From Atopsyche davidsoni (taxonomy: Eukaryota; Arthropoda; Insecta; Trichoptera; Hydrobiosidae): a stretch of 64,000 nucleotides of DNA. The notes beneath the pieces are model-generated. The model did no database searches and had not been told where the DNA came from. It saw only the letters and a list, made by a program, of their open reading frames with translations. The DNA is taken from assembly GCA_022113835.1 (NCBI GenBank), contig JAILWY010000016.1, forward strand, positions 12,617,501 to 12,681,500, given 5' to 3'. Positions 10,263 through 23,070 of this stretch are shown here, one piece after another (the first letter of the stretch is position 1; the number at the start of each line of letters is the position of its first letter). A program made the position numbers and the translations under genes.

Positions 10263-12185
10263 GCACGAGAGTGGTCCCCGGGAACTTCACATGCTAACAA
10301 GTTTCACCGCAGAGAAGACATCCGTAAATGCGGGACGGAGTATATTTCTAATTAGTCATGCAGACCTTTTTATAAATTATTGAAAATACAATTGCATATT
10401 TTGATACGGATCACCAGCGACTTGACACTTATTATCACGTGTAAATCAACCGACAGTGGATAGTCTCCATTCGGAGGCCAGCTCGCTCGGCTTGTACCAG
10501 TTCTGTGTTCCTGGAATTGGCTATCGGGCGGAGGGGCCGTTTGTATGGAGTGCTCGCCCGCGCTGTGCCTCATCCCGGAGATAACCGCGCAGTGTACTCG
10601 GACTAATCCTTCTGTTGATATAAGCCACCCCCTCCCCTCCCCCTCCCCCTCCCCCTCCTGCTGGTGTATCTGCCTTTCTGAATCTCTTTACTGCAGTCCA
10701 TAGGGGTTGGGACGACCCACCCCGGCGCTCTGCGGTACAAAATGCGATAGCAATTTTGTTTTGAGGTTTTGAGATTTTGACGACTGGTTTGTTTTTATCG
10801 AACAATAAACCTATCTTATTTGTATTTTTTGAAGTGCTTCAATTGAAAGCTTACTTTAAGTATAAATTTTATATATTACATAATTTCGCCTAACAAATAT
10901 AAAAGGTTAGGTTTATATTTAATTTGTAAAAAAACGATCAAAATATGCTTTCAAAATAAAATCATAGTTTTGACAATCAAACAATCATTGATAGTTTCGA
11001 TATTCAAACTATCATTATCATATCAATTGGACGTATGTTTTACTTATTTAAGTGACAACTACCTTCCTAAACTAAATAATGCGGGAAATATGTTTTTTTT
11101 AGCTTGTTAAATATATATATACTATAATTAATTGTGTAATACTTTTTAGTAGCTGAACACACGATTTAAAATTCGTAGAATTAATATCGCCGAATTGCTC
11201 GACAACCACAGACTTCCACATCGCATTATGTAAATAAATAATCATTACGCGCATTCGTCACGTCAATTAAAAATAAACCAAAAAAAAAGCACCGACAGTT
11301 GTTGCGCAGTATTCAATTTAGCGACAGTGTGGTCACAACACAAGAGAAAAATAATCGACATTAACGGTGCGTGAAGTTGTCGTAAAAAGCGCGGCACGCA
11401 CTGTGACGCCATCGCGAGCCTTTATTCCGGGTCTCTTTCAGTTTTAGAAAGTCAAAAACGTTTCCACGCAGACAAAAAGTTAAAATACACATTAGCTTCA
11501 ATTGCAAATCGCCTGACATTGCCCGTTGCGAAAAGAAAGCGATGTGTTTGAAAAACTTCTGAACCTTTGCGCTATATAAGCGAAGTTGATTCAACCTCCT
11601 CGATTAGTAGGAAAACATCAAGAGTGAAAACTGAAAAGATAACTCTACGACATAGAGTACTCTAAGTGTAATCGAAATTCCGAGCATAATTGCTCATGCT
11701 TTGGACAAAAGCAAAATTGATCGATAGAAAAAATCATGTTAGAATGTTTGCAAAAAATATCGATAATGATTGAGCACGAGCGCAACAAAGGCAAACAAAA
11801 AGTAGTAATGGCTTTGTATGTATGCAATATATAGCAAGAGTCTGTTTTTGTTAATATAGGAATTATAACAGAAAGTATAAAAGTTTTACTCAATAAGCAA
11901 ACGCTACTAATGAACTTCGACTGTAAAATAATTTATTTAAGGAATACTCTGCTGGGTTTTATTAAAACGATTAAACAAAAATATATTGAAAAATCTTCAG
12001 TTTTATGATATGGTTTCTTAGGAGGTTTCGCTTGATGTTTTCCGTCCTCAGAATGGCAGAAAACATCAAAAAATCATAAAACCAAAGAAAAACAACAGCA
12101 GCCAAAAACTACGAACACACTAATAAGTTTTACATAAATATATATATATGCATTAAATTCAGGAAAATTATACCCTAAACGTACT
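10263..12185. other. gene-free stretch
   Basis: Mainly AT-rich single-copy-looking DNA. It holds a (CCCCTC)n tract at 10627-10659, (TA) runs near 11110, and an imperfect hairpin near 12034-12068 (GATGTTTT…AAAACATC). No gene is supported; short open frames on the minus strand near 11361-11893 lack recognisable domains. Confidence 0.5.
10627..10659. repeat. C-rich (CCCCTC)n tract
   Basis: Short simple repeat of CCCCTCC units. The minus strand is G-rich with several GGGG runs and could form a quadruplex. Confidence 0.85.
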
Positions 12186-12189
12186 TCAA

Positions 12190-12515
12190 GCACTAAAATT
12201 TAACTATGTTGATAATGATTAAGTACATTTTTTCAAATATTGAAAATTGATCAAAGAAACTCTTAGAAAAATATCATCGTGATTTGTGTGGGATTTGAAC
12301 CCACATCCCCAAGCTTACATGGCCGGTGCATTACCAATTATACCAACGAATCACTAGTACTAAGCAAGAATTTTTAAGAATCATTTTTCATTCAAATCAT
12401 TTTTAACTATGTCAATACAACTAAACCTTTTTTACCCTTTAAAAAATAGTAATCCGTTTTTGTCTTTTCGGGTGTACTGAGTTTTGTCTATATTGATAGC
12501 CGAGACGTCGCAGCA
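12190..12515 (-). repeat. old dispersed copy of the 416-bp SINE-like unit
   Basis: Similar to the array units of 3.1-6.5 kb but clearly diverged. It shows the tRNA-like module, its TGAAAATTGATCAAAGAAACTC flank, and the body word TTGATAGCCGAGACG…GCAGCAC. This proves the unit is a dispersed interspersed element and not only a local satellite. Confidence 0.75.
12279..12354 (-). ncRNA. tRNA-like module of the old SINE copy
   Basis: 76 bases. Acceptor ends GTGATT/AATCAC pair fully and the T-arm GTGGG-TTCAAAT-CCCAC pairs fully. The T-arm is better preserved than in the young array units, so this copy is closer to the tRNA ancestor there. The anticodon loop again lacks T33. Confidence 0.6.
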
Positions 12516-12818
12516 CTAGCAGTCAGCTAATGTAACCGTATTTATCCATTGCGTCAGCTATCTTTATAGATCCACTATCCACGAGAATGCCAAATGTCGG
12601 CCTATGAAAATGGCACTGGACGGGGCCGGTCCAGCCCCAGGAGCTGCTTCGCCGGTCTGGACCGTTCTGGAATACTTGGGATTCCTCCAGTACACCGACT
12701 GTGGCTGCAGCAGTTTTAAAACAGCAAAGTCGGCTGTTGCACTGAAGCCCGCGGAGACAAATCGAAGCAATCGCGTTGATGTATTGCGGATGCAGTTTGT
12801 GGAATAAATCCACTGATA

Positions 12819-12826
12819 TGACGTCA
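12819..12826. promoter_or_regulatory. CRE palindrome TGACGTCA
   Basis: Exact full CRE/ATF site, with flanking A and T making a 10-base palindrome. Function is inferred only from the motif. Confidence 0.3.
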
Positions 12827-13306
12827 TAATTTAGATCTATAAAATAATGTGAAAGCTTATTTGATTCGGTTTCAGAATTCTTCAGATTCACGCTACATCG
12901 TAGTTCATTTTAACAGCAGTTTTAAAATAGCACTGTCGGCTGGAATACTAGAGCGACAAATTGAAAGAATCAATTCATTTTTGTTACGTTTGAATGTTGC
13001 TATAGATACAAATACTAATAATTGCTTTATCGCGTCTTAATTCGAATCCGAACAGTTATTGCAGATTACAATTACTTTTGATGCATTAAACTTTTATTTA
13101 TTGCAACTTGAGGAGCGAATTCTAATACGTAAAAAATTGGCCAAGATTTTGAGTCAAATACCCCACAAAGCCCTCATTCTGTGCGTACGGATTATTTTTC
13201 GTATGCAATTTTATGCAAGTAATAAAATAAGACTGATATAACCGTTTGAAGATTAGAATTTATTTTAAAGGCCTGTTTCAGTCTAGAACGGTCCCTAACT
13301 CCTTGC

Positions 13307-13469
13307 GCCAGCTATACACGCAGCGACACAACTTGCAACCGATTTGCAACAAACGTCCTTTTATTTTTGGGTGTATTTTTTGGTTCAGCGTGAGTAAATA
13401 ACGCAGACGAGGGCGCTTTTGGCCAGTTGCCATTCAGTTGTCGGTTGTGTCGCAGCGTGTATAAAGGGC
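13307..13469. mobile_element. palindromic MITE (GCC-CTACACACGCAGCG family), copy 1
   Basis: Long terminal inverted repeats. The left begins GCCAGCTATACACGCAGCGA and continues CACAACTTGCAACCG. The right is the complement of GCCCTTTATACACGCTGCGA then CACAACCGACAACTG. The interior is short, with TTTTTGGGTGTATTTTTTGG. Members of the same family are at 22631, 38401, 53047 and as halves at 48120, 52800 and 18905. There is no coding capacity, and no certain target duplication, so the superfamily is unassigned. Confidence 0.75.
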
Positions 13470-13610
13470 TTTATGATTCCCCTGCATCAACAAAGTATAC
13501 ATCGACGGTTCTTATAGTATTATTAAAATAGCTGTATTGTTGAAGCCAATAGAAACAAATGAAAGCGATCACGCTCATATGTGACAAATTCAGTCTATGA
13601 ATGCATCCGG

Positions 13611-16600
13611 TTATGTACACACATCTGTATCGCAGCACCAATGCAACACTAGGACATATTTATAACCGAGACACAAAATCAAACCATGTTATATCCATTT
13701 GAGGAAATAATAAAGATTCGCGAATCTAAGAACGGTTCCAAAATACTTCACACATCCACTGCACAGTTAACATTGGCCGTTCTCATGGGGGATTGGAAAA
13801 ATAGCATTTAGTGACGAATTGATTCATGCCGAATGAAGTCTTTACAGTACAAAACTATATAAAAACGACTCGACATAACAAATTTTCATTAGATTTTACT
13901 CTTGATGCGTACGACAACGACATGACAACAATATTTCTCTCCTAAATAGTATATAACACCCAATTTCTCAGAGGTCTATCAACGAATACAATAGCCGACG
14001 AGCAACAAGTACATCACACGGTTTAATATAACTAAATGCGATTTAGGTGGCACTTATAGTTGATACAATTCCTGTGACAATTTTGACCGTTATAATTTAT
14101 CACCGCTGAATGGCAGAAACCAAACCCAACAAATTAGAGAATATTAGTTTATAAATTAATACAACAGATATAAATATTGCGTAAATCGTTAGCACATCTC
14201 TTTCAAAAAAATCAGCGGTTTTTGTGTGGACCGTTTACCCCAAAACAAATCGATTAAACTAAATTTAAAATTATAACAAATAATGTTTTTTTTAGATCGC
14301 CAGCAAACTGACGTGAAGAGTCAATTAACCCCTCTAGAGGCCGAGAGGCAGACTCGACCGCTGCTCAAAAGAGTCCAAGGCGAGTTCAGTCTAGTCGATA
14401 AATATTCTTAAAATCAATGATGACCAAATAAACCGGTGGACGTTCCGAAATACAAGTTCTACGGTAGCGACTATACCTGACATCGCTTCAGACCCGTGCG
14501 ATTAGCGTACGTTTATTCCGTGAGCGGGAGACATCCAAGGAAACAAATTCTGAAAACGAACGCTGTAAGTAAACTCGATATGTCTCCTGCACTCGCATGC
14601 TTCAGAGAGGATTTTTGCTTCCGTTAATGTAAGATATTCACATCACATTAATTACAATTATTATTGTTAAAAATTGCATACAACAAATACAACCTTCGGT
14701 TATGCGCGCCACAGTTCTTATTACATTACCTCTGAGCTGTCAGGGCACTACCTTTGATTATGAATTAACAAGTCATTCAAGCAACTAAAGCGATAAATTA
14801 ATACGCCTATTATATAACTCGTAGGATGAGTTATTGGAGGACCAGAATGAATGACAGTGGAATTATAGTAACAGTGGATGTAAACATTAAACAAGTATTG
14901 ACAAAAAATGTCAGGTGTAAACAAAGCTTCGGAGCAGACTTAAGAATGTTTACCACTGCGTATAACAATAATCGTCAGATTTTATGTTGTTATTTCCATG
15001 TTTTTTTAAAATATATATATATATTTATACGAATATAAAATAGCTATGATTTTTTTTATTGTTAAGTTTAAAAAAGAAAACTTTACATACTCATTCTATA
15101 AAAAAATATTTTTAGAATTCGTCATTATGTTGAGAAAAGAATCTGGTGCACTTCTAAAAAATGATAAATGTAAAAAATTAAACGTGCATAAAACATCTGA
15201 CGCACAAGAATCAAACATTGCATGAAAATAGATACTAGAGTGGTACTAAAAAAATCATTACGTTCTGTTGACAAGGAAGAATAGAAAAAATTATCAAAAA
15301 AATTATTCACGATTTCTTATTTAAAATCAAAATTGTTTTAATAGAAAAATGATAGCTTAGATAAATACATGAATAGACATCTACGTAAAGCAAAAAAAAA
15401 TGAAGCGCACTACACACGTGACGACACAACCGACTAACAAATTGCACTTAAAAGCTGTTACCCGCTATTTTTTTGATAAAATACGCATCAGTGTGAATTA
15501 TTTGTGTTTTTTAACAATTTTCGAAAAACCCAACAAAAGCCTCCAGCGCTACACACGATACAATGTCTGGCCTCACAGAGAATGCGTTTACGCCATTTTA
15601 CCTGAATACAGTCAACACGGTCGTGGGCGGATAAACCTGTCCGCGCGTCCGAGAATCAGCTGGCGGGGCCGCATTTTTCCAACGGTACCGCGCCGCCGGT
15701 TTGTTGTGATTTGCGGAATCACCGCTGACAATCAAGGTAAAGGTGAAACTGGACGAGGACTGCTGGCCGCCTGGTCGCCGAGTGGTCATCGACCAGGACC
15801 GCCCTGGACCAGTCCTCCCCCCCCTCCCCTGAGCTGTTAACCAGTTCCTCTGCCTCGATTCATATCTTAATGGTTATCAAAAAAGCGCCTTAGTCTTGAA
15901 GAAGCAATTCGTCTTTATCAATGACAAGCAGTTTTGCTCGCAGAATATAAATGAGCAAAACTTATTATATAAAAAGTATCATCACAGTGTATATAAAACT
16001 CAAATCGCTTAAATTTCATTGTATAAATATATTGCTTTATTGCTTGTGTGGACCGCACGCCGGTCTATATTCACGAAGAGTGAATTAATTAGTAAAACTA
16101 CAAAATGTATCAGTGGCGCCCGAAGGATTCAATATTTGTGCAATAATCATAAGCTTAATAAATCACGTAAATATGTGTAGCATTAAAATAAATTGAATTT
16201 TGCGAAAGTTATACATATCCATTTGGCTTGTTAACAACAGGCAGGTTAAATTTGTAATACTCCATATTTAAAGAACAAATACGAACAGCCAATTTCCTAG
16301 GAGATTAAATTTTTTTTGTGCGTAAGTTCTTCTCCTTTAAGAAGATCAGAAAATGCATTTCACCTAAACGTGAATTATAATTGGTCTTTAAAACGACAAG
16401 GCCTGATCTCAAAAATGCAGTGTTAGCTATTTTAACACATTTTAAAAATCAGAAACTGGAATACCGAAGTCTGTAAGTAACTTGGTAACCTCTACGCGTC
16501 GAGACCCGCCACTACACTGTCTCATATTTCCAAACTATAAAATCAGAGGTTTATGCAATTCCACGAGAGTATTAGCGGTATGCCCATGCTTATTCCACGA

Positions 16601-16779
16601 TTTAAGCTCTAAAAGACGTTTCTGAATAACAGCGTGGGTTAAATAGAAATAAGGTTCAGACTTTAGTGTCGCCTAGCCCCCGTCTAACCGGGGCTTACAG
16701 CGCCTCTGATTCACCATAATTCATGTGAGAACGGCCGACTTACTAACCTTGCCTTTTTATTCGGCGGAATAGAAGCCCT
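13611..16779. other. gene-free stretch with one GC patch
   Basis: AT-rich. A GC patch at 15620-15835 gives a long but featureless open frame with C-rich end. A fragment of a dispersed repeat (GGTTAAATTTGTAATACTCC) lies at 16240-16285 and recurs near 61498. No gene is supported. Confidence 0.5.
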
Positions 16780-17445
16780 GTCATAACTTATTTATACCGG
16801 GTGATTCATATGATACTACAGACATTTCAAAAGCTTTCCAGTCAGCTGATTGTTTCCTTGTGAGCGTATAAACGGGTTGGTTAGTAAGCTTGCGATTTAG
16901 TTCACAGGTAAAACGCCTTATACTGGATGATTCAAATAGCAAAACATTTGGGTAAATAATAATTATTGGTTTGACGTATTCATTCACAGATCAAGTGTTT
17001 TGTCACAACTTATTTATACCGGATGATTCGTGTAGTAAAATTTGAATTCGAAAAATTTTTGTCAACTGATCACTGCTTTTAAGTTTAGAGATAGTAAGCC
17101 TGGGTGATCATTTAATAAAACTGGGTGATTAATTTAATAAAATAGAATTTGTAAAACATTGCGCTGGATAATTCCTGCTTTGGTGGGTTAATTATTAAAC
17201 TTGCGAATTCATTCACAGATAAAGTGCCTTGTCACAACTTATTTATACAGAATGATTCATATAACACTACTGAAATTTCAATGCTTTCAGTCAACTGATG
17301 ATTCCTTTCTAAGTTTGCCTTTCATTTTAGAGGTTAAGCATCGTATACTCGGTGATTTATACAGCAAAACGGATTTATCAACTATGAGATTTATAATAAT
17401 AAAAATATCAATGTACAAACTAAATGTTATTCATGCTTGATTTTT
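16780..17445 (+). repeat. decayed tandem repeat of ~220 bp, three copies
   Basis: The word GTCA(T/C)AACTTATTTATACC/AG is followed by (G/A)GATGATTC and a CAGTCA(G/A)CTGAT word. It begins each copy near 16780, 17000 and 17228. A half-unit echo (TATACTGGATGATTCAAATAGCAAAAC) occurs within each copy. The sequence has diverged and there is no open frame in common, so this is an old satellite-like duplication. Confidence 0.75.
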
Positions 17446-19029
17446 TACGCCTTATTTGAGTCAGATAGGATTAGACATGCACATAACTACTTACAATTTA
17501 TCACTGAAGTTTCAAAATGTTACCGCAGTAATTGAATTATTAGTTTAAAAATAATAAACTATATAAAATAGCGTAAGCATTGAATAATCAGGACTTTTTG
17601 ATTGATTATCAAGGAAATGCCGTGAAACATAAGAAGCAAAATATCTTGATTAACAATAAACTTTCAATTTTCACGACTAGCAGGCATTTCCATATTGTTA
17701 AGTGTCAAATTAAATTTGAAGAAGCGGAAAGGCGTTAACATGAAAACTATTACCTGTCTCTTTAGTCTTTTGGCATACATACTGTAAGATAAAAAAACGT
17801 CTCAAACATTTAAATTTAAAAAATGATAATAATACTACCATTTTATTATTATGACAAAATATATTATATTATGAATAACAATCTTCCCTTAAATAATCTC
17901 TTTTGTGTTAGGTTATCGCCGCACAAAGTAGAAGAAATACTATTGATGAAGTAAAATGTGTATGTAAGCTAGATTCACCCAGTATATATCGAGTGTAGTG
18001 GTGATAAGCACGTTTCGGAATAAAATCGATTATTATCCGAGTGTTTGCAGTTGTTGGGCGTGCAATTAGACCTGGCAAACACCTCACGGAAACATCATAC
18101 GGAAGGAATACAGACAGTGGAGGACACTGACAGTGGAGGACAAGTTCTAACAGCCGTGGAGGACAGGCTAAGCCGTCGGGGGGTGAGGAGATGGGAGTTA
18201 GTCAATCACCCTGGAAAAGCGGGCACGTGGAGCGAATCTAAATACGGAACAGTGCTTTATAAGAATGAAAATATATTCTGAAGTGTACTGCTTCGCATAG
18301 TACTGTACATACAGGGTGATTTCAAACTTGTTTCATACATTTCAATATGTCATTTCTACTAACACATTATGCATAAAAAAATACTTGAAGAAACACTATT
18401 GCGTCACGATCTAGCATGGTAATTCCGAAACTATACGCCAAGTAATCACGAATTCCATAAATTTGAGAATATGATGTTTTAAATAGTGAAAAAATTTCAG
18501 AATATTTTTTTAAGTACTCTATTTTACTAAAGATTACATGAGAATAGTAGGTTTAAAGGTAATTTATACAGTTGGAATCATATTGTATCCACGTATATGT
18601 ATATTAAGATTTAACAGCTGTATAACCTATCATATGGCTCGTTCATGCCTGAATTTCTTAAGATAACCTGTATGGAAAAACTAAATAATAAAAATAATAA
18701 TTTTTGATCAGGTTATTCGTATTCCAATTCAATTATTTCCACGACAACAAATATAAGCTCTCACTATTTCAATAGATTCGCAAAACGTTGTTCTTTTCAA
18801 AACATTTCACATTTAATAACTTTCGTATGTTTACTAACCGGCACATTATTTTTTTATGTGAAAAGAACAATCCTGGGAATACATTTTAACTGTCGGTTTA
18901 AGGTTTCTATACACGTAGAAACAAATCGCGCTACCAACTTGCAGCTAGCCAATAGTGTCCTACATTTTAGGCAAAACCATAAAAAAAACACTCTAAATAA
19001 AGCATCTTGATTATTCAAATATTAAAATT
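17446..19029. other. gene-free stretch
   Basis: AT-rich with no recognisable gene. Near 18105-18170 the short word CAGTGGAGGAC/CCGTGGAGGAC occurs three times. A degraded half of the palindromic MITE family is probably at 18905-18990 (AACTTGCAGCTAGCCAATAGTGTCC, then AAACCATAAAAAA). Confidence 0.45.
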
Positions 19030-19120
19030 ACTTACAATTTTAAGCACGTACAAATAACCGAGTTTAAAATAGGATACTTTGACGACTTACCTGCAAAGAA
19101 AAATAAAATTTTGGTTAATA
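19030..19120 (-). other. candidate recursive splice site / RS-exon 3 (decayed)
   Basis: On the minus strand a branch-point-like ATTAAC (19114-19119) is followed by a T-rich tract, TTTCTTTGCAG, and directly GTAAGT (19085-19090). This is the joined acceptor-donor consensus of a ratchet point. After 55 bases a second donor GTAAGT occurs (19030-19035), so acceptor plus exon plus donor could define a 55-nt recursive exon. The segment is homologous to that at 31708-31800 (both read GTAAGTCGTC then AGTATCCT). This copy's frame has a stop (TAA) after eight codons, so if it was ever an exon it has decayed, or it serves only as a zero-length ratchet point. Confidence 0.55.
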
Positions 19121-21839
19121 ATTGTAAATATTAATTTATGTACGCAGAATATATATTATATATATATTTAATTATAAATACATCATTATTTTATAATCAA
19201 CTTAAATTTGAATATTGGATGTCATTACATAAAAAGCAGATTATTATTGAAATATTTCAAATTGGCTATCAGTGTAATTATTATGAAAATTTTATAATTG
19301 CATTTTACAATTTGTCCATAAAAGTTAGCCAATTTAATTACATACTAAAAGGATTTTTTGGTACAGGGAGTTGAAAATAACAATAAAATCTCAGTAATTG
19401 CATTCGCATGAAATGTTTTTCAAAAACAAAAGTATCGGACTGAAACAAACAGAATTTAATCAATGATTAACATTATATCAATTGTAAATTATGCGGTATG
19501 AAATGATCGCAAAGGCTTTTAGAAACTTGTAATTTTATTAAATATCAAACAAAACTGCGCTACGTTAAAAAACTTATAAAGTCGTTAATAATATTAATTA
19601 AATCTTTAAAACGACCGGAATATGTAAACATTTTTTATGTTTACTTAATGACCGGAAAATTAAATATATTTATTTAATATAAATAAATACATATAAATTA
19701 GTTGTTCAGAGCGCCAAAAATTATTAATTTAATTCATTTTGTTTTCTTATCATAGCTTAATATATTCAGAGTTCCAATACCAACATTCCAAGTCAAAGTA
19801 AATCAATGTTTAAAACAATTACAACATGGATACTGTTGAGTTAAAACTAAATACAAAGAGTCGATATCCATTTTTTGTTAGTAAGGAACGAGTTATAATA
19901 TAATTTATTTTAAGCAGATTATCATCGATAATTTAACTATCCATTCTAAATTATATAAATAATTAAATGAATTAGGTACATCATAATCGAGATAATCATA
20001 GTGATTTTATGAAAAAAAAATTATTTCGTTTTCCACGTAAACACACCACACATGGTTCAATAGATAAATTTACTTGTAAAGCATGTTATGTAAGTTTTAT
20101 CCTTATTTCAAAATTATAAAAAATAAATAATATTTCACAAATGCTTACTTTTAATATTTTATTATAATTAACGTACCCAGTTACCCCTCACCCCCTTTCG
20201 CGGTGTACCGTGACTTTTGTGACACCGTTTATTATACGTAAAAATACTATTTCAAATATTTGATCAATTATTTTTACAACGCAATCACACCGCAAGGGGG
20301 CAAGTGACCATAGCCGATGCGATTTCACGTTTATGGACCACATTCAGTGCCGTGTCCAAATCGGCCGAATATTTAGCAACATGTCCAAAAGCCTTGATTT
20401 ATCTCGCCGATTTCAACTCGACGCCGATCTCGCAAAAGGCATCGGGCACGACTCGAACCGGAGACTCGTGCGCCAGCCTGACGAAAGGAGCGTGTCAACC
20501 GAGGAGAAAATAACACCACGCACAACGGCGTCTCTTGCCCCATCAGCTTTTGGACTCGGTTGATCCATTTCAGACATTTCGCGGACACGAGAAAAGTGAA
20601 AACATTGACCAATATTCCATTCTTGTTGATTCTGATAACTCGACTTGCTTTGCCTAAAAAATAAAATAACAATGCACGCAAAAACCCGTAATATCATAAT
20701 TTAACTATATTCAGATTTTAGTACATTAATTATTCTCACCGCACGCCACTGCAGTCGGACGTATTATCAATGTATAAGTCGCACAAAAAAAATAAAAAAC
20801 ATTTTTTTTATAATTCTTCTGAATTAAACCATTATAGAACCAAGAGTGTTTCATTTAGCGCAATACATATAATATAAGGCTTATACATTTGTTGTATTAA
20901 TATATAATAGCTACGGTACTTGAAGACATGTTTTGAAATAGCAAATAAAATCCCATTTGATAACTCCCGTAAGCAAAACAAAACATGTTTTTCTAAACAG
21001 TCCAAAATAGAGCATCTTAAAACATTCTGTCCGATGATAATTAATTCTAAAAAAAGTTAATTAATTATATGACTTCGAAATGACGCAGTTTTTCCGGCAT
21101 CGGACTGAATGGAGTAGATTCCAGGCATTTGTATCGAGTAGTTTTTACAAGACGACACGGCCAGCTGAACGAGGCAGGTTCCAGGTAGCTGGCTTTAATG
21201 GCTTGACAACTCAGGTGTGATCAAATTTTTAATCAACTAACTGTTAACTGTAAAGCCCAGGTAGGATACAGTTGGAATTCGTTATGCCCAGTGTCGGGAG
21301 TCCCTCGAAACCTGAGGAGAGGAGATATAATAATATTTTAAATAAAGTACAGAAAATTCTTGTTTCTAAGTGTTTTGTTTTTCAAGACTCGGTACCGGGA
21401 CCTTCTAGCGCAGTGTTCGCCACAACCAACTCTCTGACAACATTAATAGACACAATAGCCTATTACTTAAAACCGTTTGGTTGACGACTGTCACTAATAC
21501 AACACCCAATAATGCAGCGATCCTATTTTCGTTGGTTTCCTGAAACCGTTGCAATATATACGAGTTAGCTGCTCTCACGTAGACTTCTTGGACGCAAGAG
21601 GAAATGCTGTTCTTTATTTTCAAGGTCGCAGCATCATCACCGTTTTTTTTTTCTGAAGAGGCGGTGCCAGCGAGTTCATATGACTGGACAATTCGGTTCA
21701 CGTGTGACTCAAAAGACTTCTCAGAATCGAGGTGCATTTAAAATAGTTTTAAAAATCGTGTCTACAGACGGGCATTGCTAGAACGCCTGCGGCACGTTTC
21801 CATTAAGTCTGAATAATAACCGAGAAGTCAGCAGTCGCA
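19121..21839. other. gene-free stretch
   Basis: AT-rich to 20170, then mixed. Open frames at 20304-20697 on both strands are mutually overlapping and without domains. The frame at 21405-21737 on the minus strand is likewise unrecognised. I see no gene. Confidence 0.45.
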
Positions 21840-21842
21840 ATA

Positions 21843-22195
21843 AAGATGGGAATAATCGAATAAGTGAACACACCAGTCGAATAATCGATTATTAGTAATA
21901 ATATGAATATATTTACGTAATAATAAATTATTCATTTAGATGTAAATGGGTGATAACCTGATTCAATGTCAAGTATTCGAATTGTTAAATTTCTTTCGAA
22001 TAAATAAATGTATTATTCTTGAATTATTACTACTTAATAAATTTTTTATTCTACAGCTTTGAAATCCACGAGAATTTGTTCCTCAAAATGTCTCCATCGG
22101 AAATTTTAAGGTTAAATTGAAAATCAATAGATCGAATATTTTCTGGAGTAATTCGAATTCACTCGATTAAAAAGATGGTTCGATCGTGCCCATCA
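21843..22195. mobile_element. possible hAT-like MITE rich in ATTCGAAT words
   Basis: Begins AAAGATGGGAATAATCGAAT and ends GATCGTGCCCATCACTA, giving imperfect inverted ends around GATGGG…CCCATC. The interior has many TCGAATAA/ATTCGAA words. Insect hAT MITEs often have such ends, but I find no 8-bp target duplication, so the call is weak. Confidence 0.35.
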
Positions 22196-22630
22196 CTAGT
22201 GGGTACGGCCGCGCGGCTCGCTCGGCATCACTATAAAACGTATTTATTTTAATAAGGAACTTTATGGACCAATTCGGAGCGACGCACGGCCCGGAGTACG
22301 CCCCGAACAAACGCACGTTGGAACAACTCACAGTTGAACGTTACTATCTGAAAATAAACTCTGGATTAGGGCAGGAATAGAATATCCGTGGAATAAATAT
22401 GCTTTGAAAAAACTCGGTTCAACCTGGTAGTTATTGATTATTCAATAGATCCGCATTGTACCTGCGGGGGCACTGGCTTCACTCAAGTTACAAGCTGAAA
22501 GAAATAGGTTAACTGGTCGCAATAGGGGTTTATTTTTAGCGAGCATAACTGTTTGCCCTGTTTTTGAATTCAAAGCACGCTATTTGTAAGTACTTTTAAA
22601 TTGATTGAATATCCTTGTTTCTGTACAATT

Positions 22631-22879
22631 GAGCACTTCACATACGACGCGACACAACTGACAACCGAACTGTAAATTTGCGATAGCATCCTCTTTTGCG
22701 TTGTTTACTCAGGTTAAGCCATGAAAAAATACTCAAAATAAGGGGAAGAAATTAGCTAATTGCAAATCGGTTGAAAGTTTTGTCAAACTGTGTAGGCGGC
22801 TAAGGTAAACAACGCAAAAGGGATGCTATTGGCTCGTTACCATTCGGTTGTCAGTGGTGTCGCAGTGAGTGTAGCCGGC
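22631..22879. mobile_element. palindromic MITE family, copy 2, with a nested or rearranged second copy
   Basis: Outer ends are GACGCGACACAACTGACAACCGAA (left, near 22647) and the complement of GCCGGCTACACTCACTGCGA (right, ending 22879). Inside, at about 22754-22801, lies another family end, the complement of CGCCTACACAGTTTGACA … CAACCGATTTGCAATTAGC. The interior also has the CAAAAGGGATGCTATTGGCT word shared with other members. This suggests one element inserted in, or recombined with, another. Confidence 0.6.
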
Positions 22880-22978
22880 ATTGGTGAATGCGTTTTGATT
22901 CACCGTCCGGTGAGTAAATAAAGTCGATTAGTCACGTGTAAAGTGTTCGGGCGGGTCGGAAGCGGGCGGCCGCAGCGC

Positions 22979-23070
22979 GGGGCGAAGCGGGGCGAAGCGG
23001 GGCGACGCGGGGCGTAGCGGGGCGTAGCGGGGCGTAGCGGGGCGTAGCGGGGCGTAGCGGGGCAGCGCGG
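22979..23070. repeat. 10-bp GC minisatellite (GGCGTAGCGG)n
   Basis: Nine in-phase 10-base units, mostly GGCGTAGCGG with GGCGAAGCGG variants at the left. Repeat translations in all frames explain the apparent proline/arginine-rich open frames on the minus strand. Confidence 0.95.

Larger units (their letters stand above)
12700..13610 (+). repeat. diverged short repeats (three copies)
   Basis: A ~90-base segment beginning CAGCAGTTTTAAAA(C/T)AGCA…GTCGGCTG and continuing GAAACAAAT(C)GAAAGC…GTGACAAAT/GATGTATTG recurs near 12706, 12910 and 13520. It is probably a decayed interspersed repeat. Short open frames across it (minus strand 12523-12891 and others) are not recognisable. Confidence 0.4.

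Noticed and set aside
12523..12891. 122-codon minus-strand open frame
   Set aside because: Runs across a diverged short repeat; overlapping open frames exist on both strands and no family is recognisable.
15400..15840. 146-codon plus-strand open frame
   Set aside because: No recognisable domain. The second half is GC-island sequence ending in a C-rich run, and there is no splice or start support.
18305..18340. TACAGGGTG-type mariner end
   Set aside because: ACATACAGGGTGATTTCAAAC resembles a common insect mariner end, as does the 29280 sequence, but no matching inverted end was found at a sensible distance.
20304..20697. Cluster of overlapping open frames
   Set aside because: Four overlapping frames on both strands with no domain; none stands out as real.
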